The notes under the pieces: model-generated
Database searches by the model: none
The model's input: the letters and a program-made list of their open reading frames with translations, nothing else
Told to the model about the DNA's origin: nothing
Made by a program: the position numbers and the translations under genes
In this document: in pieces, positions 27,601 through 36,916 of the stretch
How positions within the stretch are numbered: position 1 is the first letter of the stretch
How the letters are laid out: the number at the start of each line of letters is the position of its first letter
Origin: Rhodopirellula sp. SM50
GTDB lineage: Bacteria; Planctomycetota; Planctomycetia; Pirellulales; Pirellulaceae
Assembly: GCF_002289565.1 (NCBI RefSeq)
Contig: NZ_NTFY01000037.1
Span: 34,839 to 98,838, forward strand
Length of the DNA: 64,000 bases
Reading direction: 5' to 3'

Positions 27601-28431
27601 CTAGATGATGTCAGCGAAAGTGGTTTCGACTTTTCTGAAATAGGCGATCCCCGTTACCAGAACTACCAACATCACAAGGAGTGATACCCCCACCATCGTC
27701 CAGTCCGGGGGCGCAGTTCCCAGCAGCGCCCACCGAAAGCCTTCGACCACGCCTACCATCGGATTGATCGCATAGAGTGCCCGGTACCGCTCCGGCACGA
27801 CGTCGAGTGGGTAAACGATCGGACACAAATACATCCAGATCTGAATCAGAAAGGGAACCGCCATTCCAATGTCGCGATATCTCACATTCAATGCGGTCAA
27901 CCAGATGCCGAACGCTAACGCAGTTACCACCGTGACGACAACAAAGACGGGCAGCAGCAGGATTTCCCAACCCGGCACATAGCTGTACAACGCCATCAAC
28001 ACAAACATCACGACAAACTGAAGTGCCAATTCAACCAACCCCACTCCGACCTTTGCAAGCGGAAGGACGAGTCGGGGAAAATACACCTTGGTTAACAGGG
28101 CACCGCCACCCACCACACTCGATGTCACGCCTGTCAGCGAATTCGAAAAGTACAGCCAAGGCATCAATCCGGCGAACGCGAAAATCGGGTAGGGAACGAC
28201 CGTTTCGACCTTGACGAAAACACTAAAAACAAGCGTAAAGATTGCGGCTGTCAACAGCGGGCGCAGGATCGCCCACCCGTAGCCGATGATGCTCTGTCGA
28301 AACCGTGCCGAGATATCTCGCATTGCCAGCAGATACAAAAGATCCCGGTACCGCCAAACTTCTCCCAGATTGAGCGCAAACCATCCTTCGACGGGTGTGA
28401 TGGAGGTGATTCGATTGGACTCGTCGGACAT
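27601..28431 (-). CDS. ABC-2 type polysaccharide export permease (Wzm-like)
   Basis: 276 residues, six membrane segments. RDISARFRQSIIGYGWAILR near residues 38-57 is the cytoplasmic coupling region of ABC-2 permeases, followed by the PWLYFSNSL and NPMVGVVEGFRWALLG blocks of the Wzm/TagG family. It forms the channel through which lipid-linked polymer crosses the inner membrane, with the ATPase encoded next. Gene pair and order fit the known ABC-dependent pathway. Confidence 0.93.
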   Translation of the reverse strand: MSDESNRITSITPVEGWFALNLGEVWRYRDLLYLLAMRDISARFRQSIIGYGWAILRPLLTAAIFTLVFSVFVKVETVVPYPIFAFAGLMPWLYFSNSLTGVTSSVVGGGALLTKVYFPRLVLPLAKVGVGLVELALQFVVMFVLMALYSYVPGWEILLLPVFVVVTVVTALAFGIWLTALNVRYRDIGMAVPFLIQIWMYLCPIVYPLDVVPERYRALYAINPMVGVVEGFRWALLGTAPPDWTMVGVSLLVMLVVLVTGIAYFRKVETTFADII

Positions 28432-28443
28432 CCGCTTTTGATC

Positions 28444-29547
28444 CTAGGACGACAGGTGGTTTGGCGTGGCGAGCTTTTCCATCAGCCTTGCGGCGATCCG
28501 CTCGGCGGCTTTGCCGTCCCAGAGGGCGGGGCAGTTGCGCTGGGGGGGAGTCGATTGGACTTCCTTCCAGGCCGCCAATAGCGTGTCTTTTCCCGGTTGA
28601 ACCAGGCGGTTGGTGCCTTCGTCGATCGTGATCGGCCGTTCGGTGTTCGGACGAACCGTCAGGCACGTGACGCCCAGGTAGGTCGTTTCTTCTTGGACGC
28701 CGCCGGAGTCGGTCAAGACGACGTTGGCCGATTTCATCAACGCCATGAAATCAAAGTACCCCAGCGGATCGACCATGGTGATGCCGTCGGCGACGGTGAT
28801 GTTTTCCGTTTCCAATCGCGCCAGAGTTCTGGGGTGCACCGGAAACACGATCGGCAAGGATTCTGAAATCTCGTTGAGTGCCGCGATCAACTCGGCCAAC
28901 ATCTCCGGATCGTCGACGTTGCTGGGCCGGTGCAGGGTTGCCAACACGAACTTGCCGGCGGTCAGCCCCAGGGTCGACAGGATTTCGCTTTGTTCGATCT
29001 TGGGCAACGCACGGATCAACGAGTCGATCATCACGTTGCCGACGCAGTGAATTCGGTCCGGCGAGACGCCTTCGGCAATCAGGTTGGCATCGCCATCGGG
29101 CGACGGGGTCAACAGCAAATCCGAAATTGCGTCGGTGACCTTGCGATTGATTTCTTCTGGCATCGTATTGTCACGTGAACGCAAGCCCGCTTCGACGTGG
29201 GCAATCGGAACGCCGATCTTCGATGCCACCAACGAACAGGCGACGGTCGAGTTGACGTCGCCGACAACCACCAACCAGTCAGGCCGATGTTTCAAGAGCA
29301 CCGGTTCGAATTCCAGCATGATCCGTGCGGTTTGAACCGCATGCGATCCTCCGGAAACCCCCAAGTGCTCGTGGGGTTTGGGGAGTTCGAGCTCACGAAA
29401 GAAAACGTCCGACATTTTTTCGTCGAAGTGCTGGCCGGTGTGCACCAGAGTCTGCTGTACCCGGTCCCCGTAGCCGTCCAGTGCGCGCATGATCGGCGCG
29501 ATCTTCATAAAGTTCGGCCGTGCTCCGACGACGGATAATATTTTCAT
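28444..29547 (-). CDS. wecB: UDP-N-acetylglucosamine 2-epimerase (non-hydrolysing)
   Basis: 367 residues, full length. ILSVVGARPNFMKIAPIMRA, HTGQHFDEKMSD, HVEAGLRSRDNTMPEEINRK and LTDSGGVQEETTYLGV are diagnostic of WecB. It interconverts UDP-GlcNAc and UDP-ManNAc in the cytoplasm. No UDP-ManNAc dehydrogenase (WecC) is in the window, so ManNAc may be used directly or oxidised by an enzyme encoded elsewhere. Placed 12 bases before the ABC permease start. Confidence 0.95.
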   Translation of the reverse strand: MKILSVVGARPNFMKIAPIMRALDGYGDRVQQTLVHTGQHFDEKMSDVFFRELELPKPHEHLGVSGGSHAVQTARIMLEFEPVLLKHRPDWLVVVGDVNSTVACSLVASKIGVPIAHVEAGLRSRDNTMPEEINRKVTDAISDLLLTPSPDGDANLIAEGVSPDRIHCVGNVMIDSLIRALPKIEQSEILSTLGLTAGKFVLATLHRPSNVDDPEMLAELIAALNEISESLPIVFPVHPRTLARLETENITVADGITMVDPLGYFDFMALMKSANVVLTDSGGVQEETTYLGVTCLTVRPNTERPITIDEGTNRLVQPGKDTLLAAWKEVQSTPPQRNCPALWDGKAAERIAARLMEKLATPNHLSS

Positions 29548-29560
29548 GACCTATTTGGTT

Positions 29561-31924
29561 TCAAAGTGGAAAGGAGTCGCGGGGGGAAGAGACCAAATCC
29601 TCGACGGGAAAATCGGGGAACCGGCGTGAACGCCCTAACACGCGGGGGATCATGTGGTCGTCGAGCGTCGCGGCGCGTCGCCAGGCTTGTACCGCAGTTT
29701 CATAATCACCATGATTGGCTGCCAACGCCCCGAATCGAAGTTGCAACTCGGGGGTGTTTCGAAACAGTGCAGCCGATTGACGGATCGCCGCCTTGGTGCG
29801 GTCGGGCGATCGGTGGATGAATTCTAGATAGACTTGATCGATACGCGGTGGCATCGCCAGTGGTCGTTGACGCAGTGACGCTTCGGCGGACTGCAAGGCC
29901 TGGGCATAGGGTGAATCGGGCATACGCAATGGTGGACTCACCGGCATCGGGGCCACCGGTTTTCCAGCGTCGGTCACATGCTTTGCAAGCACGGGCTCGG
30001 CCGCTCGCCAACCCAGTCGCCGACGCCCGCGTGACATCGCCGCGTAGAGCGCCGCCTGTTGAGTTTGCGGGATTCGCCCGGCGTTCATCAGGGTTAGCTC
30101 CAACAGACGACCGCGTTGGAAATCGATCCTGGTCAGAACATCCAGCAGATCCGGGTGAGGGTGTTGCCCGGCAAGTGTTCGCGTCTCGGCGGCGAATCGA
30201 TCCAGCCACTGCGGGTCCGTTCGATGGTGCTGAAATTCGGCATCGGCGGTGCGGACGGCGAAGTCGACCCGGTTGTCGAAGCGAAGTCGATCGATGGCGA
30301 ACACGGCGATGACCAACAGGCCCGCCGCACCGGCGATCTGAAAGACGCGTTCTCGCAGGAATCTCGGTGACCGCCACCAAACGCCCTGCGGCAGCAATTT
30401 TAGTTTCGGTTGGCCGCTGCTGCCCGGCGTCGCGTTCTCGCGTCCGCTCGCAGCCAACACCACCGTCGAGGCACGCGCCACGACGACGGACAAGAGCATG
30501 ACAACCGCAAACAGGTTCGCCGGCAAAATCAGTCCGAAATCGAACGTCTGACTGACCGCAATCACGACGCAAAGGTAGCAGCCGCAAATCCCAATGCCTT
30601 GGTCGAGTGGATCTGTCGAAGCGTACAAACGTCTCAGGCTCAAGACCATCAACACCGCAGCCAACGCCGTCAGCACGAGGCCGGACAGGCCGAGTTCGAC
30701 AAACATTTCCAACCACAAGTTGTCGGCGTGCAGACAATGACGCCAGGGACTGGTTTGCTGCCACGGCAGATACGCGTAACCATAAGACGCCAATCCGCTG
30801 CCGCCGGGGAAATGTTCGATCGCCGTGCGAAATCCGTCCGGCCAGTGCGACAACCGGGTGTCGGTCGACAAACGATCGCTGCCCGGAGTGACGGTCGAAC
30901 CGATTTGCTGAAACGTGTCTTCGCGGAGTGTCTCGGTTCCAATCGTGCCGGTTCGCAATAATACCACCACCGCCAACACGACCACCGCGATTGCGGCCAC
31001 CACGGCTGTCAGCCGCACCCGATTTCCGCGTGTCAACGCTACCGTGGCCGCGCCGGCGACCAACATCGACAGCAGTCCGCCACGAGAGCCACAGCCGATC
31101 AAACCGACCAAAGTGACACAGAGGGAAGCGAGGGCCGTCAGCAGCACCCCATCGCGAAGCCATGGCGCACGGAACGTTTTGCGTCCGGTTCGCTCCGCCG
31201 ACTCGCCCGCGTCGTCTTGATGCGACAGTGCCGAGCCACGATAGACGATCAACCCCAGCGCCGATGCGATCCCCAGATTGATCGCCAACGCCGCGTTGTT
31301 TCGGTTCAGAAACGTTCCAAACGGCGCCCCTTCGCCGCCGCTGCGAAAGCTCCAGAGGTGAAACTGGGGAAACAGTTTTCGACCAAGCCCGATCAGTGCC
31401 ACCGAACAGGCGCCCAGCGCGATCGCCGAGAGCAACCAAGTCGTTCGCCCTCGATGGTGAAACACCAAGACGGAAACAAACGAGACCAGGACGGCGATCG
31501 AAAGATTGGCGATCGCGTGTCTGGAATCGAAGGGAGCGATCGAAATCGTGATGGATTCGGAGAGTTCGATTGGGAGAATCCCGCCGGCCCAATTCACAGA
31601 CGCGGAATAACTGGCGGGGCTTAACCATGCGACCAGACGCGGCGCCAGGGGCACGGTTTGCAACGTGGCCGCGGCCAACAAGACCAACAACAACCCGGTA
31701 ACCGCAAACGCCTTGGGCGGCAAGCGAATTTCGCCCGGACAGCCGACCGAAAGCGATCGGGCCAGTAGGGCGATCAAGCAGCCGAGGGTCAATGCGACTG
31801 CGGAGGTGTACTTGGTCCATGGCAAGATGCCACCGAAATCGCTGGCCAGCATCGCGGGGGCAATCCCGAATGCGAACGCAGCGATCCAGTGCAGCAGTTC
31901 GGAAAGACGTTGGCGCGAATACAA
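29561..31924 (-). CDS. O-antigen ligase-like (Wzy_C) protein with C-terminal TPR-like domain
   Basis: 787 residues from TTG 31924, five bases after the upstream stop; no close ATG. Eleven or so membrane segments in the first 520 residues, with the large extracytoplasmic Wzy_C loop (GSDRLSTDTRLSHWPDGFRT, then PWRHCLHADNLWLEMFVELG, where the conserved His lies). After a last membrane segment near 535-555 comes a soluble region with TPR-like helices (HGDYETAVQAWRRAATLD near the end). It may polymerise repeat units or attach glycan to an acceptor. A large overlapping frame in another phase is a shadow. Confidence 0.82.
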   Translation of the reverse strand: MYSRQRLSELLHWIAAFAFGIAPAMLASDFGGILPWTKYTSAVALTLGCLIALLARSLSVGCPGEIRLPPKAFAVTGLLLVLLAAATLQTVPLAPRLVAWLSPASYSASVNWAGGILPIELSESITISIAPFDSRHAIANLSIAVLVSFVSVLVFHHRGRTTWLLSAIALGACSVALIGLGRKLFPQFHLWSFRSGGEGAPFGTFLNRNNAALAINLGIASALGLIVYRGSALSHQDDAGESAERTGRKTFRAPWLRDGVLLTALASLCVTLVGLIGCGSRGGLLSMLVAGAATVALTRGNRVRLTAVVAAIAVVVLAVVVLLRTGTIGTETLREDTFQQIGSTVTPGSDRLSTDTRLSHWPDGFRTAIEHFPGGSGLASYGYAYLPWQQTSPWRHCLHADNLWLEMFVELGLSGLVLTALAAVLMVLSLRRLYASTDPLDQGIGICGCYLCVVIAVSQTFDFGLILPANLFAVVMLLSVVVARASTVVLAASGRENATPGSSGQPKLKLLPQGVWWRSPRFLRERVFQIAGAAGLLVIAVFAIDRLRFDNRVDFAVRTADAEFQHHRTDPQWLDRFAAETRTLAGQHPHPDLLDVLTRIDFQRGRLLELTLMNAGRIPQTQQAALYAAMSRGRRRLGWRAAEPVLAKHVTDAGKPVAPMPVSPPLRMPDSPYAQALQSAEASLRQRPLAMPPRIDQVYLEFIHRSPDRTKAAIRQSAALFRNTPELQLRFGALAANHGDYETAVQAWRRAATLDDHMIPRVLGRSRRFPDFPVEDLVSSPRDSFPL

Positions 31925-31929
31925 TCGGC

Positions 31930-32931
31930 TCAGGTTTCGGCACGCTGACGCGACGCCGCCAGCGCGTCCAAATCGGACTGGACCATGATTTTGGCGAGTC
32001 GGGGAAGCTGCGTTTCAGCCGTCCACTGCAGCGACTCCGATGCCCGACGGGGATCGCCGACCAGATGCGTCCCTTCGCTGGGTCGCATGTAGCGGGGGTC
32101 TTGGGTCACAAACTCTTCCCAGTTCAATCCGACCGCATCAAACGACGCCGCCAGAAAATCTTTGACACTGTGCGCGGTTCCCGTCGCAACGACAAAGTCA
32201 TCGGCGGCGGGTTGCTGCAACATCCGCCACATCGCTTCGACGTACTCGGGGGCGTACCCCCAGTCCCGACGTCCATCCAGAGATCCGAGCGAGAGTGTTT
32301 TTTGCAGCCCCATCGAAATGGCGGCAGCCGCACGTGTGATCTTGCGGGTCACAAACGACTCGCCGCGGCGGGGCGATTCGTGGTTGTAGCAGATCGCGTT
32401 GCAGGCATACAAACCGAAGGATTCTCGATACAGCGTGACCATTTGCGTGGCGAACGCCTTGGCAATTCCATAGGGCGTGACCGGACGCATCGGCGTGGTT
32501 TCATTCTGCGGGGACTGGTCGGGACGCCCGAAGATCTCGCTGCTGCTGATGTGCAGGAACTTGGGTTGTTTATCCAAGTCCCGGAGGATTTCGAGTAACC
32601 GAAGTGTGCCCATGGCGGTGAATTCGCAGGTCGTCTCGGGGATCTCGAAGCTCGCCCCGACGTGACTCTGTCCGGCCAAGTGATACAGTTCGTCGGGAGT
32701 TGATTTGAGCAGGATGCGACGAATCGTCGTCACATCGCTGAGGTCTGCGTAATGCAAGAAGAGGCGTTTATTGTAGACGTCTTCTTGATGAAACAGTTGA
32801 TCCAACCGACCGCGAGCGGTGATGCTGCTACGCCGCACGATTCCATGGACGGTGTAGCCCTTGCTGATCAGCAACTCGGTCAAATAAGACCCGTCCTGAC
32901 CGGTGATTCCGGTGATGAGTGCCGTTGGCAT
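31930..32931 (-). CDS. gmd: GDP-mannose 4,6-dehydratase
   Basis: 333 residues from ATG 32931. NAD(P) site ALITGITGQDGSYL, IVRRSSI and DLSDVTTIRRIL; catalytic Ser-Tyr-Lys set SSSEIFG and PYGIAKAF; GRRDWGYAPEYVEAMW and SHVGASFE are family signatures. Converts GDP-mannose to GDP-4-keto-6-deoxymannose, the precursor of GDP-fucose, GDP-rhamnose and others. No reductase or epimerase (fcl, rmd) for the next step is visible, so that step must be encoded elsewhere or replaced. Confidence 0.95.
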   Translation of the reverse strand: MPTALITGITGQDGSYLTELLISKGYTVHGIVRRSSITARGRLDQLFHQEDVYNKRLFLHYADLSDVTTIRRILLKSTPDELYHLAGQSHVGASFEIPETTCEFTAMGTLRLLEILRDLDKQPKFLHISSSEIFGRPDQSPQNETTPMRPVTPYGIAKAFATQMVTLYRESFGLYACNAICYNHESPRRGESFVTRKITRAAAAISMGLQKTLSLGSLDGRRDWGYAPEYVEAMWRMLQQPAADDFVVATGTAHSVKDFLAASFDAVGLNWEEFVTQDPRYMRPSEGTHLVGDPRRASESLQWTAETQLPRLAKIMVQSDLDALAASRQRAET

Positions 32932-32980
32932 GTGTGGTTTGCTGAACTTCAAAGGGTCAGCAATCTAGAGGATCAGAAAC

Positions 32981-34375
32981 TTAGAGTGTCAGTGCGAAGC
33001 CAGAGTCCGACGCACTGAGTTGTTGAGAGAGGGGGGCTTCGTGCAGGTTGTGGTCGGTCAGGTCGATGGCGTGATCGGAGAGGATGCTGGCGAGGATTTG
33101 CGAGAATTTCTTGACGATCACGGGGCGGTCAAAGTGACGGATCGCCGCGTCCCTTGACCGACGTTGGCGATTGACAAAGTCGCAGGTGGAGGTGCGACGG
33201 GATTCCGCCTCGGCTTTGGCCACGGCGTCCGCAATCGCACTCGGCGATCCCGGTGGAACGCACCAGCCGATGTCGCGTTCACGAACGGTTTGGCACAGAT
33301 CCGTTTGCGGGTCCGCGACCGCAATCACGCTACGTCCCGCAGCCATGATACCGTACAGCTTGCTCGGGCACAGACAACCGGTGACGTTTTCGTGCATCGA
33401 GACGACGTGGACGTTGGCGGCAGACAAACTTTCGGTCAGTTGGTCGCGCGGTTGATAATGGATAAATTCAACACGCCCCGGCGGAAGATTCAACCGCGCC
33501 GTGTGCTCGAGCAACTTGTCACGCGACGCCCCGTTGCCGACGAGCAACAATTTTGCCCGAGCCGGCCAATGCGGTTGGGCCGCCGCACTGATCAAGACTT
33601 CTAAACGTTGGGTCAGCCCCATGTTGCCGGAATGCATGACCACGAACGCGTCGGACAGTTCAAAGCGTTGTCGAAATTGATTCTCGCGAGGATCGACCGG
33701 GACAATGGTTTGACAGTCCGACCAGTTGGGAACGATTTCGATCTTGTCGCGCTGGATTCCCCACCGAGGCCCGGTCAGACGCCTCCGCATGCAGCGTCCC
33801 AGCACGATGATCCTGGAGGCATTCTGGTACGCGGCGCGCAACTTTCGTCTCAACAGCGGTGCGACCAGTGGGATTCGTACTTTGCCAACCGCTTCGGCCA
33901 CATCGGGATAAATATCTTGCAGATAAACACAGTGCTCGGCACCGACCCGACGGGCATACTCCGCCCCCGCGATCGGCAATAGAAACGGATCGGTCTCACT
34001 GATGACCACGTCGGCCCCCCAATCGACTCTGCGGAGGAAGCGACGGGCGGAATAAAAAAACGAGAGCAGATTGAGGATTCGTCCGAAGGGGTTCTTCTTG
34101 GCGAATTGATGATGCGCCAGACGGTGGATCGTGACGCCGTCGCGGACTTCAGCACCGACCTGCAAAAACGAACTGCTCGGTTCAGGGCTGTTCGGCTGGC
34201 CGCAAACCACGTGCACGTCGAAGTGCGGGGCCAGACCACGGCACAAGTCCGAGAGCAACTGACCGGTCGCTTCGATGTCCGGCCAGTAGGACCGATTCAA
34301 AAAGACGATGCGGCGACGTGGAGTGGGCACGGTAGGCTTCGGATCAACGAGATCGGTCTGGTCGGGGGGAATCAT
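32981..34375 (-). CDS. Glycosyltransferase family 4 (WbuB-like)
   Basis: 464 residues from ATG 34375 (ATGA with the epimerase stop). IVFLNRSYWPDIEATGQLLS and VVCGQPNS open the acceptor domain; YLQDIYPDVAEAVGK, FVVMHSGNMGLTQ and CPSKLYGIMAAGRSVIAV are typical of WbuB-like N-acetylfucosamine/GlcNAc-type transferases. The C-terminal 40 residues have no assigned role. Donor sugar not certain. Confidence 0.87.
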   Translation of the reverse strand: MIPPDQTDLVDPKPTVPTPRRRIVFLNRSYWPDIEATGQLLSDLCRGLAPHFDVHVVCGQPNSPEPSSSFLQVGAEVRDGVTIHRLAHHQFAKKNPFGRILNLLSFFYSARRFLRRVDWGADVVISETDPFLLPIAGAEYARRVGAEHCVYLQDIYPDVAEAVGKVRIPLVAPLLRRKLRAAYQNASRIIVLGRCMRRRLTGPRWGIQRDKIEIVPNWSDCQTIVPVDPRENQFRQRFELSDAFVVMHSGNMGLTQRLEVLISAAAQPHWPARAKLLLVGNGASRDKLLEHTARLNLPPGRVEFIHYQPRDQLTESLSAANVHVVSMHENVTGCLCPSKLYGIMAAGRSVIAVADPQTDLCQTVRERDIGWCVPPGSPSAIADAVAKAEAESRRTSTCDFVNRQRRSRDAAIRHFDRPVIVKKFSQILASILSDHAIDLTDHNLHEAPLSQQLSASDSGFALTL

Positions 34376-35364
34376 GGCAGAACAATTTTTTCCGACCACG
34401 GCTTATTAGTTTGATACCAACGCACGGATTCGTCCAATCCTTGTTCCAACGAAACCTCAGGTTTCCAGCCCAGCAGCTCTCCGGCTTTGCTGATGTCCGC
34501 ACTGGTGGTCATCATGTCTGCCTGGTGGAAGGGCAAATACTCGATGATCGCTTTTTTGCTGAGCCGATCTTCGAGCATGCCGATCAAGGTATTAAGCGAA
34601 ACCGGAGCCCCACCCCCGCCCAAATTAATGATTTCGTATCCCACGGGTTTCGCCGCCAGGATGGTTCCCCGGGCGATATCGTCGACATAGGTGAAGTCGC
34701 GGGACTGTTCACCGTCGCCGAATAATTGAATCGGGACGCCCTCGTCGATCCAGCGAATGAATCGAAAAATCGACATGTCCGGACGTCCCGCCGGCCCGTA
34801 GACGGTAAAGTAGCGACAGATCGAGACGTCGATCTGATACAGGTAGTGGTGGCTGTACGCCATCACCTCGGCGCCTTTCTTGCTCGCCGCATAGGGGGAG
34901 ATCGGCGTGTTGACCGGCAGCGACTCGCGGAACGGCATCGGCTGGCCGGCGTACAGCGACGACGTCGACGCGAGGACGTATTTGCCGACGCCGGTCCGCC
35001 GCATCTGATGCAGCAGATTTAGACTGCCCAACGAGTTGGTCGTCTCGTAGATGTGCGGATTCTCCATGCTGTACCGGACGCCGGCCCGGGCAGCGAGATT
35101 AAAGACGGCGTCGAAGGAATCGACGTCGAACAGTCCCGCCAACGCATCCTGGTCTTCGATATCGATCCGATGAAAACGGAATCGATCCGACTCGAGTGCC
35201 TTCAGTCGGTGTTCCTTCAGCGAGGTGTCGTAGTAGTCATTGACGTTGTCCACACCGACGACCTTGTGCCCGGCGTCAAGCAACAGCGAGGCAACCCGGT
35301 TGGCGATGAAGCCTGCGCAACCGGTGACGAGATAGGTTCCAGGTGTATCAGCAGTGGTCATCAT
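34372..35364 (-). CDS. UDP-glucuronate 4-epimerase-like NAD-dependent sugar epimerase
   Basis: 330 residues from ATG 35364 (the next codon is also ATG). NAD site YLVTGCAGFIANRVASLLLD, DNVNDYYDTSLKEHRL (a hallmark of UDP-glucuronate epimerases), catalytic set STSSLYAG and SPYAASKKG, then GDGEQSRDFTYVDDI. It would make UDP-galacturonate in the cytoplasm. It is the first gene of the leftward exopolysaccharide locus; the 800-base gap upstream should contain the main promoter, which I could not pinpoint. Confidence 0.9.
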   Translation of the reverse strand: MMTTADTPGTYLVTGCAGFIANRVASLLLDAGHKVVGVDNVNDYYDTSLKEHRLKALESDRFRFHRIDIEDQDALAGLFDVDSFDAVFNLAARAGVRYSMENPHIYETTNSLGSLNLLHQMRRTGVGKYVLASTSSLYAGQPMPFRESLPVNTPISPYAASKKGAEVMAYSHHYLYQIDVSICRYFTVYGPAGRPDMSIFRFIRWIDEGVPIQLFGDGEQSRDFTYVDDIARGTILAAKPVGYEIINLGGGGAPVSLNTLIGMLEDRLSKKAIIEYLPFHQADMMTTSADISKAGELLGWKPEVSLEQGLDESVRWYQTNKPWSEKIVLP

Positions 35365-35589
35365 GAAGTCTCGAACGGGAAGGTCGTTCCAGGATTGGCC
35401 ATGGGGCGCCAGAGCCGCGGGCGGCGCGGACTTCGTCCACGTGGGTGACACCTCTGGTTCAGACGTGCCACCACCGGGTAGGGTGGATTTCGCAATGGGT
35501 CAGCGGAACGGGCGTCCAACGCGTTGGGGCGGTTCCGGCGGACCCAACGGACTGGAGAGCCTGTCTCACTGGCTGGCGGCGTGTGGATT

Positions 35590-35675
35590 AAATCAGCCGT
35601 TTGGCGCGAGCCTACGGGCCCTGGTGCGTTTTCTTCGTGCTACAGGCCCGTACGCTCGCGCGAAACGGCTGATCT
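35590..35675. repeat. Palindrome related to repeat family 2
   Basis: Arms at 35590-35620 and 35645-35675 are inverted copies with a few mismatches (ATCAGCCGTTTGGCGCGAGC on the left). The same arm sequence, reverse-complemented, forms the centre of the elements at 55138 and 59710, but here the arms are turned outward around a 24-base loop. Confidence 0.8.
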
Positions 35676-35959
35676 CACGTGTGATCGGATTCAATCAACA
35701 GGCCGCTTGCCAATCACGCTGACGGCCCGATGCACGTGGAACGCGCGCCGGCCGATGCGTGCGGAAGTAGTCATCGCCTATTTGAGCCTCCAATCACCAA
35801 TGTCGTCCACTGAACCGGCACGCATACTTGTGGAACCGTGACGGTTGCAGGGGCGTTGCCTGTTGGGCGATTGATTCGGTTTGCGAGTTCGATTTTGCCC
35901 TTCCGACGGCAAACGGCGCATCAAACGGACGCGGGCAAAGCTATATTGACGCAGTGATA

Positions 35960-36096
35960 GGCAACGTTGTGAAGCATTTTGTAGCGGTAGGGCGCAAGCC
36001 CTCCGGTATTTTGGTGAAGATGCGGAACCGGAGGGCTCGCGCCCTGCCGCTAAAACCTAAAGAAACACAGGAAAAAAATGCTTCACAGCGATTAGC
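35960..36096. repeat. Palindromic dispersed repeat, family 1, copy 2
   Basis: Outer inverted ends at 35960-35980 (GCAACGTTGTGAAGCATTTT) and 36075-36095; inner arms at 35984-36006 and 36028-36050. The right side also keeps CCTAAAGAAACACAGG between inner and outer arm, which is the reverse complement of the left-side spacer of copy 3, so each copy has lost a different part of one longer palindrome. Confidence 0.87.
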
Positions 36097-36185
36097 GATA
36101 CGGGCAACCCCCGACTTGCATCTGGTATGGTGCCTAAAATGATGCCCCAGGGTGGATGCGATTTTCCAATCAGCGAGATGTTTCA

Positions 36186-36911
36186 ATGAGCAATGTGAAT
36201 CCATATTCCGTGACCGACGTAGGAGTACCAGCCGCGTTTGCCGACGAGTCGGCTCGCGCGGGGTTCATTCGACGAACTTACACCCACCTGTTCGGCGCCA
36301 TTTTGGCGTTGATCGGAATCGAGGCGGTGATTTTCACTGTCGTCCCGCAGGCCAGAATGATGCAACTGGTTCAGAGCGTTTCGCCCTGGACGTGGCTGAT
36401 CGCGTTGGTCCTGTTCATGGGGATCGGCTGGCTGGCCCGGTCTTGGGCCAGCAATGGGGCGTCGCCGGCGATGCAGTATGCCGGCCTGAGTTTGTATGTG
36501 GTGGCCGAAGCGGCGCTGCTGTTCCCGCTGCTCTACGTGGCCATCACGTTCGTCGACCCCAAGACTCCGCTGATGGCGGCCGCGGTCACACTGGTGGTGT
36601 TCGGGGGTCTGACCGCGTTTGTGTTCATCACGGGTGCCGATTTCAGCGGCTGGGGCAAATTCCTGGCGTTGGGCGGGTTCGCCGCGATGGGTGCGATTTT
36701 CGCGGGGATCTTGATGGGCTTTTCGCTCGGGCTGTGGTTCAGCGTCGCGATGGTCGCCCTTGCCTCGGGGTATATCCTGTACGACACCTCGAACGTGCTG
36801 CACCATTACCGCACCGACCAGCACGTGGCGGCATCCCTGGCGCTGTTTGCATCAGTCGTGCTGCTGTTTTGGTACGTGTTGCGGATCTTGATGGCGTTTG
36901 CCGAAGAGTGA
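36186..36911 (+). CDS. Bax inhibitor-1/YccA-like membrane protein
   Basis: 241 residues from ATG 36186; an in-frame earlier start at 36156 is not supported. Seven membrane segments with the family pattern: FIRRTYTHLFGAILALIGIE at the start, a central LFPLLYVAITF region, and SGYILYDTSNVLHHY (conserved acidic and His residues) before the last segments. Known relatives (YccA, BsYetJ) are pH-gated calcium-leak or protease-linked proteins; the role here is unknown. The LON-domain gene follows after five bases. Confidence 0.88.
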   Translation: MSNVNPYSVTDVGVPAAFADESARAGFIRRTYTHLFGAILALIGIEAVIFTVVPQARMMQLVQSVSPWTWLIALVLFMGIGWLARSWASNGASPAMQYAGLSLYVVAEAALLFPLLYVAITFVDPKTPLMAAAVTLVVFGGLTAFVFITGADFSGWGKFLALGGFAAMGAIFAGILMGFSLGLWFSVAMVALASGYILYDTSNVLHHYRTDQHVAASLALFASVVLLFWYVLRILMAFAEE

Positions 36912-36916
36912 AATTG

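Larger units (their letters stand above)
35365..36185. other. 821-base divergent intergenic region with two palindromes
   Basis: Separates the leftward exopolysaccharide locus from the rightward Bax-inhibitor-like gene, so it should carry both promoters. It contains a family 2-type palindrome at 35590-35675 and family 1 repeat copy 2 at 35960-36096. The short frames in it look non-coding. No promoter motif was clear enough to call. Confidence 0.6.

Noticed and set aside
29706..31943. Open frame of 745 codons on the minus strand in another phase of the O-antigen ligase-like gene
   Set aside because: It overlaps almost fully with the well-supported membrane protein, is Arg-rich and shows no family motif; a GC-rich shadow.
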